From Deinococcus ruber (GTDB taxonomy: Bacteria; Deinococcota; Deinococci; Deinococcales; Deinococcaceae), in contig NZ_BMQL01000018.1 of the NCBI RefSeq assembly GCF_014648095.1, forward strand, positions 1 to 64,000: a stretch of 64,000 nt of DNA, read 5' to 3'. The notes beneath the pieces are model-generated. The model did no database searches, was not told where the DNA came from, and worked only from the letters and a program-made list of their open reading frames with translations. The position numbers and the translations under genes were made by a program. Numbering within the stretch: position 1 is the stretch's first letter; the number at the start of each line of letters is the position of its first letter. This document shows, one piece after another, positions 32,322-40,940 of this stretch.

Positions 32322-33416
32322 ATGCGAAGATCCCCTGCTGTGCTCAAGTTGGTGCCGCTGCTGCTCATGTCCGTTCTCGCCCTGACCGCATGTGGTGCTG
32401 CGGACAGTCCATTCGCCAATCCGTTCACCACCACCATCGACGTGGCCCTCAGTCCCAATACCCTGACCCTCGCCCCGGGCACCAACAGCCGCGTGCAGGT
32501 CAGCGGCACGGCGAGCGGCACCGCTGTCACGGGCCTGACCATCGCGGCGAGCGACGTGCCGGATGGGCTGAGTGTCACCAGCAGCACGGGCGCCGTCACG
32601 GTCAGCGCCAGCCACACCGTCCGGACTGGTACATACAGCATTCCGCTGAAGGTCAGTGCAACGGGCGGGGCAGGCAGTGCGCAACTGGCCGTGACGGTGC
32701 AGGCTCCTGACTACACCGTGGTCTTCAGCGGGAATCCGCTCAACCTCGTGGTGGGGAGCAGTGTCCGGGTCAGCCTGACAGCCACTCAGAACGGGAGTAA
32801 TGCCCCGCTGGTGCACGTGACGAACGTGAGTGGCGCACTGAAGACCACGCTGGACACCGACCCGCTGGGCTTCACCGTGAGTGCGGCGGGCACGCAGACG
32901 CTCGGCACCTACGTGCTGCAAGTCACCACCACCGACGGCGTGACCACACGCGTCGATCCCCTCACCGTCAATGTTACGGAGGCAGCCAGTGAACCCAACC
33001 AACCCCCCTCGTTCCTTGCGATCCGTTCTGTTGTCCGCCCTGGTGCTGGCGACGCTGGCTGGTTCGCGAGCCGCCGCTGCCCCCACGCAGGACACCACCC
33101 CAAACCCGTACATCGGCGGGAACATCACCCGCACGTACAGCGCGGACGATCTGAAGAAAACCTACGGCATTCTAGATATGGCGGTGGGCGAGATCTGGGT
33201 CCTGAACCTGCCGGATACCGTGACGGATGTGATTACCTCCCGCGATGGGGTGCTGCAGTTCAGTCAGCGCGGCAACCGGGTGGTGATGGGCGCGATTGCC
33301 AGCAGCGGGAGCTACCCAGTGCTGGTGATGACGGGCGACAGTGTGTACTTCTTCCAGGCGCGGTTGTCGGCCAGTCGGGGCGGCGGCGTGCGGAATGTGG
33401 TGGTGCGGGGCGATGA
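32322..33416 (+). CDS. Secreted lipoprotein with Ig-like domains; 3' end uncertain
   Basis: The lipoprotein signal peptide has lipobox LTAC with Cys24 (MRRSPAVLKLVPLLLMSVLA). Residues 40-220 are Thr/Val/Ser-rich beta sandwiches with repeating LTLAPGTNSRVQVSG / LNLVVGSSVRVSL patterns, i.e. two Ig-like units. Real coding seems to end near TVNVTEAAS (about 32985), but this frame has no stop until 33416, overlapping the next gene by more than 400 bp; a missing stop or frameshift is suspected. It is the first gene of the T4SS region and carries the shared leader motif. Likely an outer-surface or envelope component. Confidence 0.65.
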   Translation: MRRSPAVLKLVPLLLMSVLALTACGAADSPFANPFTTTIDVALSPNTLTLAPGTNSRVQVSGTASGTAVTGLTIAASDVPDGLSVTSSTGAVTVSASHTVRTGTYSIPLKVSATGGAGSAQLAVTVQAPDYTVVFSGNPLNLVVGSSVRVSLTATQNGSNAPLVHVTNVSGALKTTLDTDPLGFTVSAAGTQTLGTYVLQVTTTDGVTTRVDPLTVNVTEAASEPNQPPSFLAIRSVVRPGAGDAGWFASRRCPHAGHHPKPVHRREHHPHVQRGRSEENLRHSRYGGGRDLGPEPAGYRDGCDYLPRWGAAVQSARQPGGDGRDCQQRELPSAGDDGRQCVLLPGAVVGQSGRRRAECGGAGR

Positions 33417-34002
33417 ATCGCCGAATCAGGATCAGCAGATGCCGGGCTTCCCCGCCACACCTGCCACCTCCGAGGTTGCGCCGCCCAGGAGCAGCAGTCC
33501 AGTTGTGCGCAGTGTACCGACGCCCGCGCTGGCGGTGCCGGTCGCGGCCATTCAGCCGGCCCAGGCCTCTGTCTCCACGCCTGTCACGGTGGCCGCGCCG
33601 ATGCGTTCCGCGCCTGCCGCTGTGGTGTCCGCCCCGGTCTCGGTGCCGGTGAGTGTGCCGAGTGCCCCTGTGGCCGCGCCGAGCCAAGCGGTGGATGCCA
33701 GTGTGGACTTCCGGGCGCTGAGCAATGGTCAGCAGACGATGCTGTACTACCAGGTCATCAATCACGGCAGCACGCCGCTCACCTTCGACGAAGCCAGTTT
33801 GACGTTGCGGAATGCGGTTGGGCCGGTGGCGTACACCCCCACGCGGCGAGATGTGACGGTTGCGCCGGGGCAGGCGGTGCAGGGACAGGTGCTGATCCCG
33901 AATGCCCAAACGAGCTTCGATGCGCTCTGGACGAGCGTGGCCACGGATGGGCAGGCCCAGGCTCGCGTCACCCGCACGGTGACGGTGGAGCGCGTCAACT
34001 GA
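32989..34002 (+). CDS. Exported T4SS-associated protein (VirB9-like, tentative)
   Basis: A 337-residue protein with a Sec signal peptide (RSLRSVLLSALVLATLAGSR) and, at about 40-140, a beta-rich domain (YGILDMAVGEIWVLNLPD, YPVLVMTGDSVYFFQARL) similar in feel to the N-terminal domain of VirB9/TrbG. A Pro/Ala/Val-rich linker and a C-terminal Ig-like domain of about 100 residues follow. GTG 32989 is preceded by GGAGG at 6 nt, better than ATG 32971. It lies upstream of VirB10 in a T4SS cluster that otherwise lacks VirB9, which supports the guess. A terminator follows directly. Confidence 0.6.
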   Translation: MNPTNPPRSLRSVLLSALVLATLAGSRAAAAPTQDTTPNPYIGGNITRTYSADDLKKTYGILDMAVGEIWVLNLPDTVTDVITSRDGVLQFSQRGNRVVMGAIASSGSYPVLVMTGDSVYFFQARLSASRGGGVRNVVVRGDESPNQDQQMPGFPATPATSEVAPPRSSSPVVRSVPTPALAVPVAAIQPAQASVSTPVTVAAPMRSAPAAVVSAPVSVPVSVPSAPVAAPSQAVDASVDFRALSNGQQTMLYYQVINHGSTPLTFDEASLTLRNAVGPVAYTPTRRDVTVAPGQAVQGQVLIPNAQTSFDALWTSVATDGQAQARVTRTVTVERVN

Positions 34003-34013
34003 CGTCCCACCTC

Positions 34014-34052
34014 AGCAGCAGCTCCCCCGCAAGTTCGGGGGAGCTGCTTGCT
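34014..34052 (+). terminator. Terminator
   Basis: AGCAGCTCCCCC / GGGGGAGCTGCT, a 12-bp perfect stem with an 8-nt loop, followed by TGCTTGCTT. Confidence 0.75.
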
Positions 34053-34118
34053 TATCTCCAAGACCTGCGCGTAGGGGGTGCACGACGACGGAGTGAGGTC
34101 GAGGCCGCCCTAGGCGAT

Positions 34119-34547
34119 GTGTCCGCGCTGCTGGACCAGCACTACTTACGGGTTCGCCTGGGTGTCCTCGGCCCGGTGATCACGCCTGGGGCCCTTGGCC
34201 TGACGTTGCTGGGCTGTCCAGGGCGTGGCGTGACTGCCCGCACGGCGACGGATCAGGTGGCCCTCCGGGATGCGGTGACGCTCGCCCTCGCCCGTGGCTA
34301 TCACGTGTCTGAGGTCGCCAGTCGATACGTGCGCCTCCGGGATGCACAGCAGCGCGAACACGTGCTGTATGTGCGGGTGGCCAGCGGCACGCCGACACCG
34401 GGGTGGGTGGCGCAATTGATCCGCCAACACCGGGCCACACTCCGTGCGTCCCAGGGAACGCTGATTCTGTACAGCATCGACGCCGGGCGGTATGCCCGGC
34501 AGGAGGCGCTTCGGCATGATTTTCAGGTATGGGCAGCGGTCCAGTAG
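34119..34547 (+). CDS. Hypothetical protein, start uncertain
   Basis: At least 142 residues, alpha/beta, unknown family. GTG 34119 has no RBS; coding-like sequence continues in frame upstream to about 34041 (LLAYLQDLRVGGARRRSEVE), where no ATG, GTG or TTG is available, so the true start may be CTG or the 5' end may be lost. The C-terminus overlaps the opposite-strand gene by 25 bp. Paired with the Replic_Relax-like gene next door it could be a fragment of a similar DNA-binding protein. Confidence 0.5.
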   Translation: MSALLDQHYLRVRLGVLGPVITPGALGLTLLGCPGRGVTARTATDQVALRDAVTLALARGYHVSEVASRYVRLRDAQQREHVLYVRVASGTPTPGWVAQLIRQHRATLRASQGTLILYSIDAGRYARQEALRHDFQVWAAVQ

Positions 34548-35086
34548 TCCACCGTCAACACCCGCACGTGCGGATACTCCGCCTGGAGGCGCTGCGAGCG
34601 CAGGCGACTGGGCGTTCCCCAGATGACGGCGTCGTACTCGGCAAAGGCGGCCATCTTCCGCCGCACCACCTGGGTGCGGTACCCCGCATCGTATTCCACC
34701 GCGATGCGGCGCCCCTGTTCATGCAGCACCGCATCCGGACGGATCTCTGAGGCACTGCCCATCAGTTCCCATCCTTCGGCTGACTGTTGGAGGACCGCCC
34801 GGAGTTGCGCCAGGCCCGCGAGGTGGGTGAGATCCCCTGGCCGCTGGAGCGCGATCTGCGTCGACAGGATTCTGAAGGTCACGGCATACTCAATCGTGCT
34901 GTCCACCAGCGGTTGAACGCTCAACGTGAGTGCTGGGAAACGGCGGCCGTCCAGTCCCAGCCGGGACAGCTGCGCATCGGTCACCACGCGGTCCGTCTGT
35001 AGCAACTGGAGCACCTGATGATAGTTCGAGATCACGGAGCGCCGCTCGAGCGGGGTGACGCTTGGTGCAGGGTGAAGGGCGGTCAC
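34523..35086 (-). CDS. Replication-relaxation-like / nuclease-fold protein
   Basis: 187 residues. The N-terminal part has a winged-helix pattern (YHQVLQLLQTDRVVTDAQLSR). The C-terminal part (RPDAVLHEQGRRIAVEYDAG to VIWGTPSRLRSQ) follows the scheme of Replic_Relax proteins, which carry a restriction-endonuclease-like fold: Asp in RPDA, Glu in AVEYD. Such proteins sit in transfer regions of Gram-positive mobile elements and may replace or assist relaxases. ATG 35086 overlaps the stop of VirB10 (ATGA), so the two are co-translated. This is the best relaxase-related candidate in the window; confidence in the family is moderate. Confidence 0.65.
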   Translation of the reverse strand: MTALHPAPSVTPLERRSVISNYHQVLQLLQTDRVVTDAQLSRLGLDGRRFPALTLSVQPLVDSTIEYAVTFRILSTQIALQRPGDLTHLAGLAQLRAVLQQSAEGWELMGSASEIRPDAVLHEQGRRIAVEYDAGYRTQVVRRKMAAFAEYDAVIWGTPSRLRSQRLQAEYPHVRVLTVDYWTAAHT

Positions 35087-37188
35087 GACCCACCTTCCAG
35101 ATCGGCGTTCGCTTGAAGATCCACGCGCACTTGCACCGTCTCGCCCACCTTCATCTGCCCGAGCTGCACGCTGGTGGCCTTGACGTCCGGCACCACGAAG
35201 GCATTGGCGAGCCCGCCGCCCAGCGCCAGCCAGAAGTTCTGCGGTTTGGTGCTCTCACTGTAGAAGCCCTGGCTGATGGTGGTGGTTTTGGTCGCCTGGC
35301 TCTGTACTAAGCCCGTCGCGGCATTCAAGAGGCTGTTGATGACGCTGCGGGCCATGTCTTTGGTGACCGTCTGGGTGTGATCGCCAATGCCCTGTCCATC
35401 GGCCGACTCTGCGTAGGCATTGATGGCGTACTGTTTGCCGCTCAGCAGGAGGGTGGTGAACTTGAGGGTGATGCGTCCGGATTTGTCATCCAGCGCCGCT
35501 TCGCCCCGCCACACGCTGCCATCATCGCCCTTCGCCCACACGGGATGCGTGACGCCGGCATACACCCCAATGGCGGTGTCGAGGTGCAGTGGAACGACAG
35601 TGCCCGGTGTGTAGGGTGTGCTTGCGTTGGTGAAGCCGCTGGTCGTGGTGCCGCCTGCGGTGGAGGCGAGGATGGGTTCAGGGGTCGCGGCTGGGGTGGC
35701 GTCCGCTGTCGACGTCGCGGTGGACGGAAAGGCACTGGTGCGGGTGAAGCCGCTGGCCTGGCTGGATTCACGGGCGGAGGACACCAAGCCGTATGACCCG
35801 CTCGGTGTATTTGCGGTCTGGCCCGCCGTGGTGGTCCCGGAACTGCTGACCAGTTCTGCGCTGGAGGTGGTGCCGGCGCTGCTCACCAGCCCGGTTGGCG
35901 TCGTAGGAGCCGCACTCGCCGTGCTGCTGAGTGCTGTGGGGGCTGAGGGAGCGGCCGAGGCCTGCGCACTGCTCGACACCAACGCAGCTGGAGCAGCCTG
36001 CGGCGTGGCCGCTGGTGGCTGACTGGTGACCAACACCGATGCCGCGGGGGCAGCGCTGGAGGTGGGCGCGGGTTGGGTGGTCAGCGCCGTCTTCGATGCA
36101 ACGGGTGAGGTGCTCGCAGATTCGGTGAGGACCTTCGTGGGCGGTGTGGGCGTCGCAGCTGCAGGGGCGGTACTGCTTAGGACGTTCCGCTGTGGGACGG
36201 CGGTGTTGGGCGTGGTCTCTGCGGGTCGGGTTGTCACTAAGGCCGTGCGGGGTGTGGTTGCTATGGAAGTGGGAGTGGCGGTTCCGGGGGCGGGGTGGCT
36301 GACAAAGGCAGCGGTCGGGGCGGGCGGAATCAACCGCACGCCCGTGGCACTTGGAAGCGGCAGCGGAACCCCGCTGTGAACGGGCGGCACACGGCTGATC
36401 GGCGGGGTGACGGTCCGAGACGCGGGTGGCGTGGGGATGGGTGTGGCCGCGAGTGGGGCGGGGCGGGTCGGGAGGGAGATCGGAGCGCGACTCGGGAGGG
36501 TGATCGGCGCAGCAGCTGGAACCGGTAAGGGCGTACTGGGCATCGGTGTCACGGGCGCTGGTGCTGGCGAAGGCATGGCGCTCAGGGGCACCGGATCAGG
36601 CGAACTGACCGGTGCAGGCGCGGGTGTGGAGGCCTCGGTGATGGGCGCAGGGGTCGGGGCAGCACTCAGCGGCACGCTCGACGACGGCAGGGTGCTGGCG
36701 TCGGGAGGTGTTGCTGCAGCGGCGGTTCCACTGGCGGTCGGGATCGTCTGTGCTGCTGGGCTGGTCGTGGCGGTGGTGGCCTGCCCGCTGGCAGTCTGCA
36801 CAGTGGTGCGCGTTTTGCTGTTCTCGGGGGCGATCAGGGTGATGAGCGCAATCACACCCACGACGGCCACGCCACCCACCGCCCAGGTGACGGGGCGCAT
36901 CCGCTTCTCGCCCCGCACACTCTTGCCTTTTGCCTGCTCCAACGCCGCCGCCGCGAGGCCACCAATCGTCAACCCTGTCCCGGCCTTGCCGAAGACTGCG
37001 CGGGCCTGCTTGGCCTGATCGTCCTCCAGCGCTTGATCGATCCGCCGGGCCAGCGTGGCGTCCAGTGCCGTGACTTGGGCGAGGAAGGCATGGAAGTTGG
37101 GATCTTCGGGCGGGAGCAACGTGAGGTTGGGATCGAGGTCGTGCAGGCGACGTTCGAGATCCGGAATCAGGTGCGGTTGATAAGGCAT
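35083..37188 (-). CDS. virB10: VirB10/TrbI-like T4SS channel protein
   Basis: A 701-residue protein with a cytoplasmic N-terminus (1-95), one membrane helix at about 103-122 (VGGVAVVGVIALITLIAP), a very long Pro/Ala/Thr/Ser-rich linker (about 130-520) spanning the envelope, and a C-terminal beta-rich domain (from VVPLHLDTAIGVYAGVTHPV) matching VirB10/TrbI, including a helical hairpin segment near SVINSLLNAATG. VirB10 bridges inner and outer membranes. The linker is longer than usual, perhaps to cross the thick Deinococcus envelope. ATG 37188 follows AAGGTGAAGGT and the shared leader motif. Divergent from virB2. Confidence 0.85.
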   Translation of the reverse strand: MPYQPHLIPDLERRLHDLDPNLTLLPPEDPNFHAFLAQVTALDATLARRIDQALEDDQAKQARAVFGKAGTGLTIGGLAAAALEQAKGKSVRGEKRMRPVTWAVGGVAVVGVIALITLIAPENSKTRTTVQTASGQATTATTSPAAQTIPTASGTAAAATPPDASTLPSSSVPLSAAPTPAPITEASTPAPAPVSSPDPVPLSAMPSPAPAPVTPMPSTPLPVPAAAPITLPSRAPISLPTRPAPLAATPIPTPPASRTVTPPISRVPPVHSGVPLPLPSATGVRLIPPAPTAAFVSHPAPGTATPTSIATTPRTALVTTRPAETTPNTAVPQRNVLSSTAPAAATPTPPTKVLTESASTSPVASKTALTTQPAPTSSAAPAASVLVTSQPPAATPQAAPAALVSSSAQASAAPSAPTALSSTASAAPTTPTGLVSSAGTTSSAELVSSSGTTTAGQTANTPSGSYGLVSSARESSQASGFTRTSAFPSTATSTADATPAATPEPILASTAGGTTTSGFTNASTPYTPGTVVPLHLDTAIGVYAGVTHPVWAKGDDGSVWRGEAALDDKSGRITLKFTTLLLSGKQYAINAYAESADGQGIGDHTQTVTKDMARSVINSLLNAATGLVQSQATKTTTISQGFYSESTKPQNFWLALGGGLANAFVVPDVKATSVQLGQMKVGETVQVRVDLQANADLEGGS

Positions 37189-37216
37189 ACCTTCACCTTC
37201 CCCTGTATCAAGGTGA
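37189..37216 (-). promoter_or_regulatory. TCACCTTGAT leader motif
   Basis: On the minus strand GTCACCTTGATACAGGGG then AAGGTGAAGGT; begins 28 nt before ATG 37188. CACCTT can pair with the AAGGTG that serves as RBS. Confidence 0.7.
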
Positions 37217-37260
37217 CGTTCCGGAACCCCCGCGCAAGTGTGCATTGGCTTACTGCGAGG

Positions 37261-37290
37261 TCACCTTGAATGCAGGGCGACATCTGGCGC
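37261..37290 (+). promoter_or_regulatory. TCACCTTGAA motif, orphan copy
   Basis: GGTCACCTTGAATGCAGGGC on the plus strand. No convincing start codon lies 28 nt downstream, only a weak GTG frame at 37292. Confidence 0.45.
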
Positions 37291-37454
37291 TGTGCGTTGC
37301 CTGTCCCGACAGCGGGCGGTGTTGCTACGGCACGTTCGGCGGGACTTGACAGGCCCGCGACCACCCATTGAGCGAGCAGCAAGCGGCTACCCGACCGACC
37401 AAGATGGAAGAAAAACGTTGTGCTGGTGGGGGTTTTTGGTGTGCTTGTAAAACG

Positions 37455-37490
37455 TCACCTTAAATGCAGGCAGGGTAAGAAGCAGGAGGA
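37455..37490 (+). promoter_or_regulatory. TCACCTTAAA motif before virB2
   Basis: CGTCACCTTAAATGCAGG begins 43 nt before ATG 37498, farther than other copies; an independent RBS (AGGAGG) fills the extra space. Confidence 0.5.
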
Positions 37491-37497
37491 AGTACCC

Positions 37498-37950
37498 ATG
37501 ACCCAACTCACTGCACCGTCTGCCCGCCCCACCCGCCCGACCGTCCATGTTCCGACCCTGGTTCGCCGGGTGATCCGCTGGATGAAGGCTGAATTCGCCA
37601 AGGACGGCATTCTCGTGCCGATGGATCTGGTGCGCTGGATGGCCGCCCGCATGGCGGTCATGGCCGTGCTGACCCGTGTGACCCTGCAGGGCATGGCGAG
37701 TGCGCAGGGCACACCCGCCGCGCTCAATCAGGCGCTCGACGCCAAAGCGACGACCTTCTGCAGCTACGTGGACGTGCTGCCGGACAGCAAATGGGTGAAG
37801 GCCGGAGCGATGGTGATGCTGCTGATCGGCGCGAGCATCATGATCTTCGGTGGTCGCGGCGGCAGCACCTGGCTGATGCGGTCCCTGGGTGCGGTCATCC
37901 TGATTCCCAGCCTGATCGCCGTGGGCAAAGCCTTCGGGATGGTCTGCTAA
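37498..37950 (+). CDS. VirB2/TrbC-like pilus subunit
   Basis: 150 residues: a long N-terminal leader ending near SAQG (about residue 71), then a small mature region with two membrane helices (KAGAMVMLLIGASIMIFGG and MRSLGAVILIPSLIAVG), the topology of VirB2-type pilins. Two Cys lie at the beginning of the mature part and at the very end. AGGAGG precedes ATG 37498 by 9 nt. Followed at once by a VirB3-like and VirB4 gene, the conserved virB2-3-4 order. Confidence 0.75.
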   Translation: MTQLTAPSARPTRPTVHVPTLVRRVIRWMKAEFAKDGILVPMDLVRWMAARMAVMAVLTRVTLQGMASAQGTPAALNQALDAKATTFCSYVDVLPDSKWVKAGAMVMLLIGASIMIFGGRGGSTWLMRSLGAVILIPSLIAVGKAFGMVC

Positions 37951-37956
37951 GGCGCT

Positions 37957-38280
37957 GTGGACGACCTGCCGTTCCCGCAGTACCGCAAGGGCGTGCCGAA
38001 GGCCGGACTCGATAGCCTGACGCACTGGTTCATGGCGCTGTCCCTGGCGGCCTTCGTGTATCTGCTGTTGCAGATGGTGCTGGGGAGCGGCCCGTGGACG
38101 CAATTGCTCTCGGGCGCTGCGGCGTTCGGCACCTTCCGTTTCATCGCCGTTCCAGCGGTGCGGTACGTCTTCAACCGCCTGCCTCCCAACTATCTCGATC
38201 ACGTCCGTCAGACCACGTTTTTTCGGGGTGGTCTCGCTGCGCGCGCTGATCCCGACCCGCTGCCGCTGGTGGTGGATTGA
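37957..38280 (+). CDS. VirB3/TrbD-like inner-membrane protein
   Basis: 107 residues with a short N-terminal segment containing FPQYRKGVPKAG, two adjacent membrane helices (about 26-45 and 50-70) and a polar tail, the size and plan of VirB3. GTG 37957 is used; no ATG is available. It sits 6 bp behind virB2 and ahead of virB4, where VirB3 normally lies. Assignment is by position and topology. Confidence 0.65.
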   Translation: MDDLPFPQYRKGVPKAGLDSLTHWFMALSLAAFVYLLLQMVLGSGPWTQLLSGAAAFGTFRFIAVPAVRYVFNRLPPNYLDHVRQTTFFRGGLAARADPDPLPLVVD

Positions 38281-38291
38281 CGCCCCGCGTC

Positions 38292-38325
38292 AGGAGCAAC
38301 CCCCCAGCGGGGTTGCTCCTGTTGC
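38292..38325 (+). terminator. Intra-operon hairpin
   Basis: AGGAGCAACCCC / GGGGTTGCTCCT (12-bp perfect stem, 5-nt loop), then GTTGCTCTC. It is placed between the virB3- and virB4-like genes; it could partially terminate transcription or set their ratio. Confidence 0.55.
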
Positions 38326-38348
38326 TCTCTTCTTCCAGGTGATGTCCG

Positions 38349-40940
38349 ATGCCGTATGCCGATGTCAGTAATGCCGTGAAGGTGGCTGCCCAGATGGGCA
38401 ACCTCACCGAAAACCTCTCGTATCAAGGCCTGGAACAGGGTGTGGTGTTCACCCGCGACAACACCATGAGTTTCGGGGTCTCGCTGGATCTGGTCTCCAC
38501 TGCCCGTGCCACGCCAGATGTGCGGCTGGGGATTCGGGACCGCCTGCTGCGGGCCATTCAGGGCAGTGTGCCCATCGGCGCGACGGTGCGCCTGTATCTC
38601 GAAACGCATCCCTGCACCGCCGAGGCGCTGCGCGAACACGCCCCTGTGAAGAAGGACGGCAGCTCGGTCGAGCGGCTGCTGCAGTCGAATTTTGCCGTGC
38701 TGGAACTGCTCCGGCAACACCACTGGGTGAGTGAGACGCAGGCGTACCTCACGGTCAGCATGCGCATTCCGGGGCGCTCTAAGAACACCCCCTTTTCCCG
38801 CAAAGCGTTGTCTCCGTTGTTGGAGAAGGCGCAGTCGTTACAGAACCGCCTGAGTCGGCAGTTGACCCTCGGGGGGATGCGGGCCAGGCCGATGACGCAG
38901 AACGAGGTGTGGCACCGCATTCTAAACTACTTCAACCCCAGCATGGTCAGTGCCCACAAACCCGCGTACCGCAGCACCCTGAGTGAACCGGACCTGGCAG
39001 CAATCCGGCTGCTGCGCAAACTCAAAAAGACGCCGAAGGCGGCACTGCCGAACGTGCCGAGCATGCGGGCGCAGGTGGCGTGCAGCGACATCGATCTGGA
39101 TTACGACCGCTGCTTCATGCTCGGCTACAACCGCGTGGGCATCGTCAGTTTCCTGCATCCCAGCGGCACGACGCGCTATGACGCCAGCGACCGCATCATT
39201 CAGGCGCTCGGGGGAACGCACAGCACCTTCGTGGTGGAGTACCAGGTCGTGGATGCGCCAGCCGTGCGGGCGGAGATCAACGAATCGTTGGATAAGCAGG
39301 ACACCGCGGCGTCCGATCCCACTATGAAGGCCGGGCGGGAGCTGGGGATTCGCGTGGCGGAGGGCACGGCGGTGGTGCAGCAGATGGAGATGGGGCAGGT
39401 GCTGACCGAGATGAGCATGCACGCCATGATCTACGCGCGGGATCAGGAGGAACTCGACCGCCGCTGTGAGCTGGTGCTGGACGCCTTCGGGCAGGTGGGC
39501 GGGAGTATGCCGCGCATGGCGACCAGTGCCAATGGCGTGGTGCTCTTTCTGGAGAATGCGCCGTTTTCGGGGAAGCGCAGCAGCTATCCGGTGGGGGCGT
39601 ACTACCGCAATGCGGTGGACTGCATGCCGAAAGTCGGCCCGTGGGCGGGCACACCCGGCGGGGTGTTGCCACTGCGGAGCCGAACCGGGCAGGTGTTCAG
39701 CATTTCTCCGGTTGGACGCGGGGTGAAGAATGCCGGGGTGGTGGTGGCCGGCTCGTCGGGCAACGGCAAGAGTGTGTTTATCTCCATGTTGGGTGCCGCG
39801 TTGGTGCACGCTCGGGACGCGGGGCTGACGGTAATCGATCCAAAGAATGACTACGAGGCGTTGTTTATGGCGCTGGGTGCCATGTCGAGCATTGTGACGG
39901 TCGCGCCGGGTGCACGACTGCCGGATGGCCGGGTGCTGTGCATCAACCCGTTCGATCTGCCAGTCGGGATGCTGCAACCGGACGCGGAGAAGCAGGCGTT
40001 CCTGCTGGAGTTCCTGCGGGCGCTGCGGATTCATGATCTGTCGTCCTTGCGGGGACGGATTCTGCAGCAGGCGATCAAGAACTTCTATCTGCGCTTCTCA
40101 CGTCCGGTGGAGGTGCAGGGACAGGAGGTGAATGCGTACACGCAAGGCTTCCTGAGTGACTTCGCGGACATCCTGGGTCGTCTGAACACGGTGGGCGACG
40201 AGTCGATTTTGAACAACAAGCTGCTGGCACAGGAAGTGCGGAGCATGGCCAACGAGCTGCGGGCGTACTGCGGGAATACGCCGTTGGGGCCGCTGCTGGA
40301 CGGCGTCACGACCGTGGACGTGAACGCGAAGTACCTATATCTGAACATCAGTGGGATGATCGAGTTTCCGCTGCTGAAGGAAGTGGGGATGCTGCTGACG
40401 AACGAACTCACGTGGCAGCGGACGATCCGCACGATGACGCAGGGCGGGACGATGGTGATGGTGATGGAAGAAGCGGGGGTGGCGAAGACCCTGCCGGGGT
40501 TGGTGGCGCTGACCGAGCGGATGTTCAAGACCGGGCGCAGCGAGGGCATCATTCCGATTCTGGCGCTGCAGAACGTGCAGGACGCACTCGCGTATGCAGG
40601 TGTGATCAACAACGCCAGCACGCGGGTGCTCTTCCCCAGCGTGGAGCAGGAGCGAGCGCAGGTGGCGGAGGTGTTCGGACTGAACGGCAGCATGCAGACG
40701 CTGCATGCGTCCCTGACCGGTGAGGAGGGGCGGTACCGCGAAGCGCTGGTGCTGCAGGGCGACGGGCAGGAGATGAACGGTGATGTCGGGCAGCTGTGGC
40801 TGTCCCGCGAGGCGTACTGGATGAGCACCAGTGTGAAGTCCGAGGCGGATCTGCGCGAGTCGGTGGCGCTGGAGTTGTTCGGCGGGGATCAAGCGCGGGC
40901 CGCGCTGCATCTGGCCCAGGAGGAACGACATGCGGCCTAA
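38349..40940 (+). CDS. virB4: VirB4/TrbE-family T4SS ATPase
   Basis: An 863-residue protein with Walker A AGSSGNGKS (about 475-483), Walker B MVMVMEEAG (about 701-709), and the downstream RMFKTGRSEGIIPILALQNV segment typical of VirB4/TraC ATPases. The N-terminal 430 residues contact the inner-membrane complex. It energises substrate transfer and pilus assembly. AGGTGATG lies just upstream of ATG 38349. It overlaps the VirB5-like gene by 11 nt. Length normal, no defects. Confidence 0.93.
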   Translation: MPYADVSNAVKVAAQMGNLTENLSYQGLEQGVVFTRDNTMSFGVSLDLVSTARATPDVRLGIRDRLLRAIQGSVPIGATVRLYLETHPCTAEALREHAPVKKDGSSVERLLQSNFAVLELLRQHHWVSETQAYLTVSMRIPGRSKNTPFSRKALSPLLEKAQSLQNRLSRQLTLGGMRARPMTQNEVWHRILNYFNPSMVSAHKPAYRSTLSEPDLAAIRLLRKLKKTPKAALPNVPSMRAQVACSDIDLDYDRCFMLGYNRVGIVSFLHPSGTTRYDASDRIIQALGGTHSTFVVEYQVVDAPAVRAEINESLDKQDTAASDPTMKAGRELGIRVAEGTAVVQQMEMGQVLTEMSMHAMIYARDQEELDRRCELVLDAFGQVGGSMPRMATSANGVVLFLENAPFSGKRSSYPVGAYYRNAVDCMPKVGPWAGTPGGVLPLRSRTGQVFSISPVGRGVKNAGVVVAGSSGNGKSVFISMLGAALVHARDAGLTVIDPKNDYEALFMALGAMSSIVTVAPGARLPDGRVLCINPFDLPVGMLQPDAEKQAFLLEFLRALRIHDLSSLRGRILQQAIKNFYLRFSRPVEVQGQEVNAYTQGFLSDFADILGRLNTVGDESILNNKLLAQEVRSMANELRAYCGNTPLGPLLDGVTTVDVNAKYLYLNISGMIEFPLLKEVGMLLTNELTWQRTIRTMTQGGTMVMVMEEAGVAKTLPGLVALTERMFKTGRSEGIIPILALQNVQDALAYAGVINNASTRVLFPSVEQERAQVAEVFGLNGSMQTLHASLTGEEGRYREALVLQGDGQEMNGDVGQLWLSREAYWMSTSVKSEADLRESVALELFGGDQARAALHLAQEERHAA

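Larger units (their letters stand above)
37217..37497. other. Divergent control region between virB10 and virB2
   Basis: Besides the motif copies at 37261 and 37455 no confident gene is present. A GTG-start frame of 52 codons (37292-37450) lies 31 nt behind the 37261 copy but has poor coding character. Confidence 0.4.
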
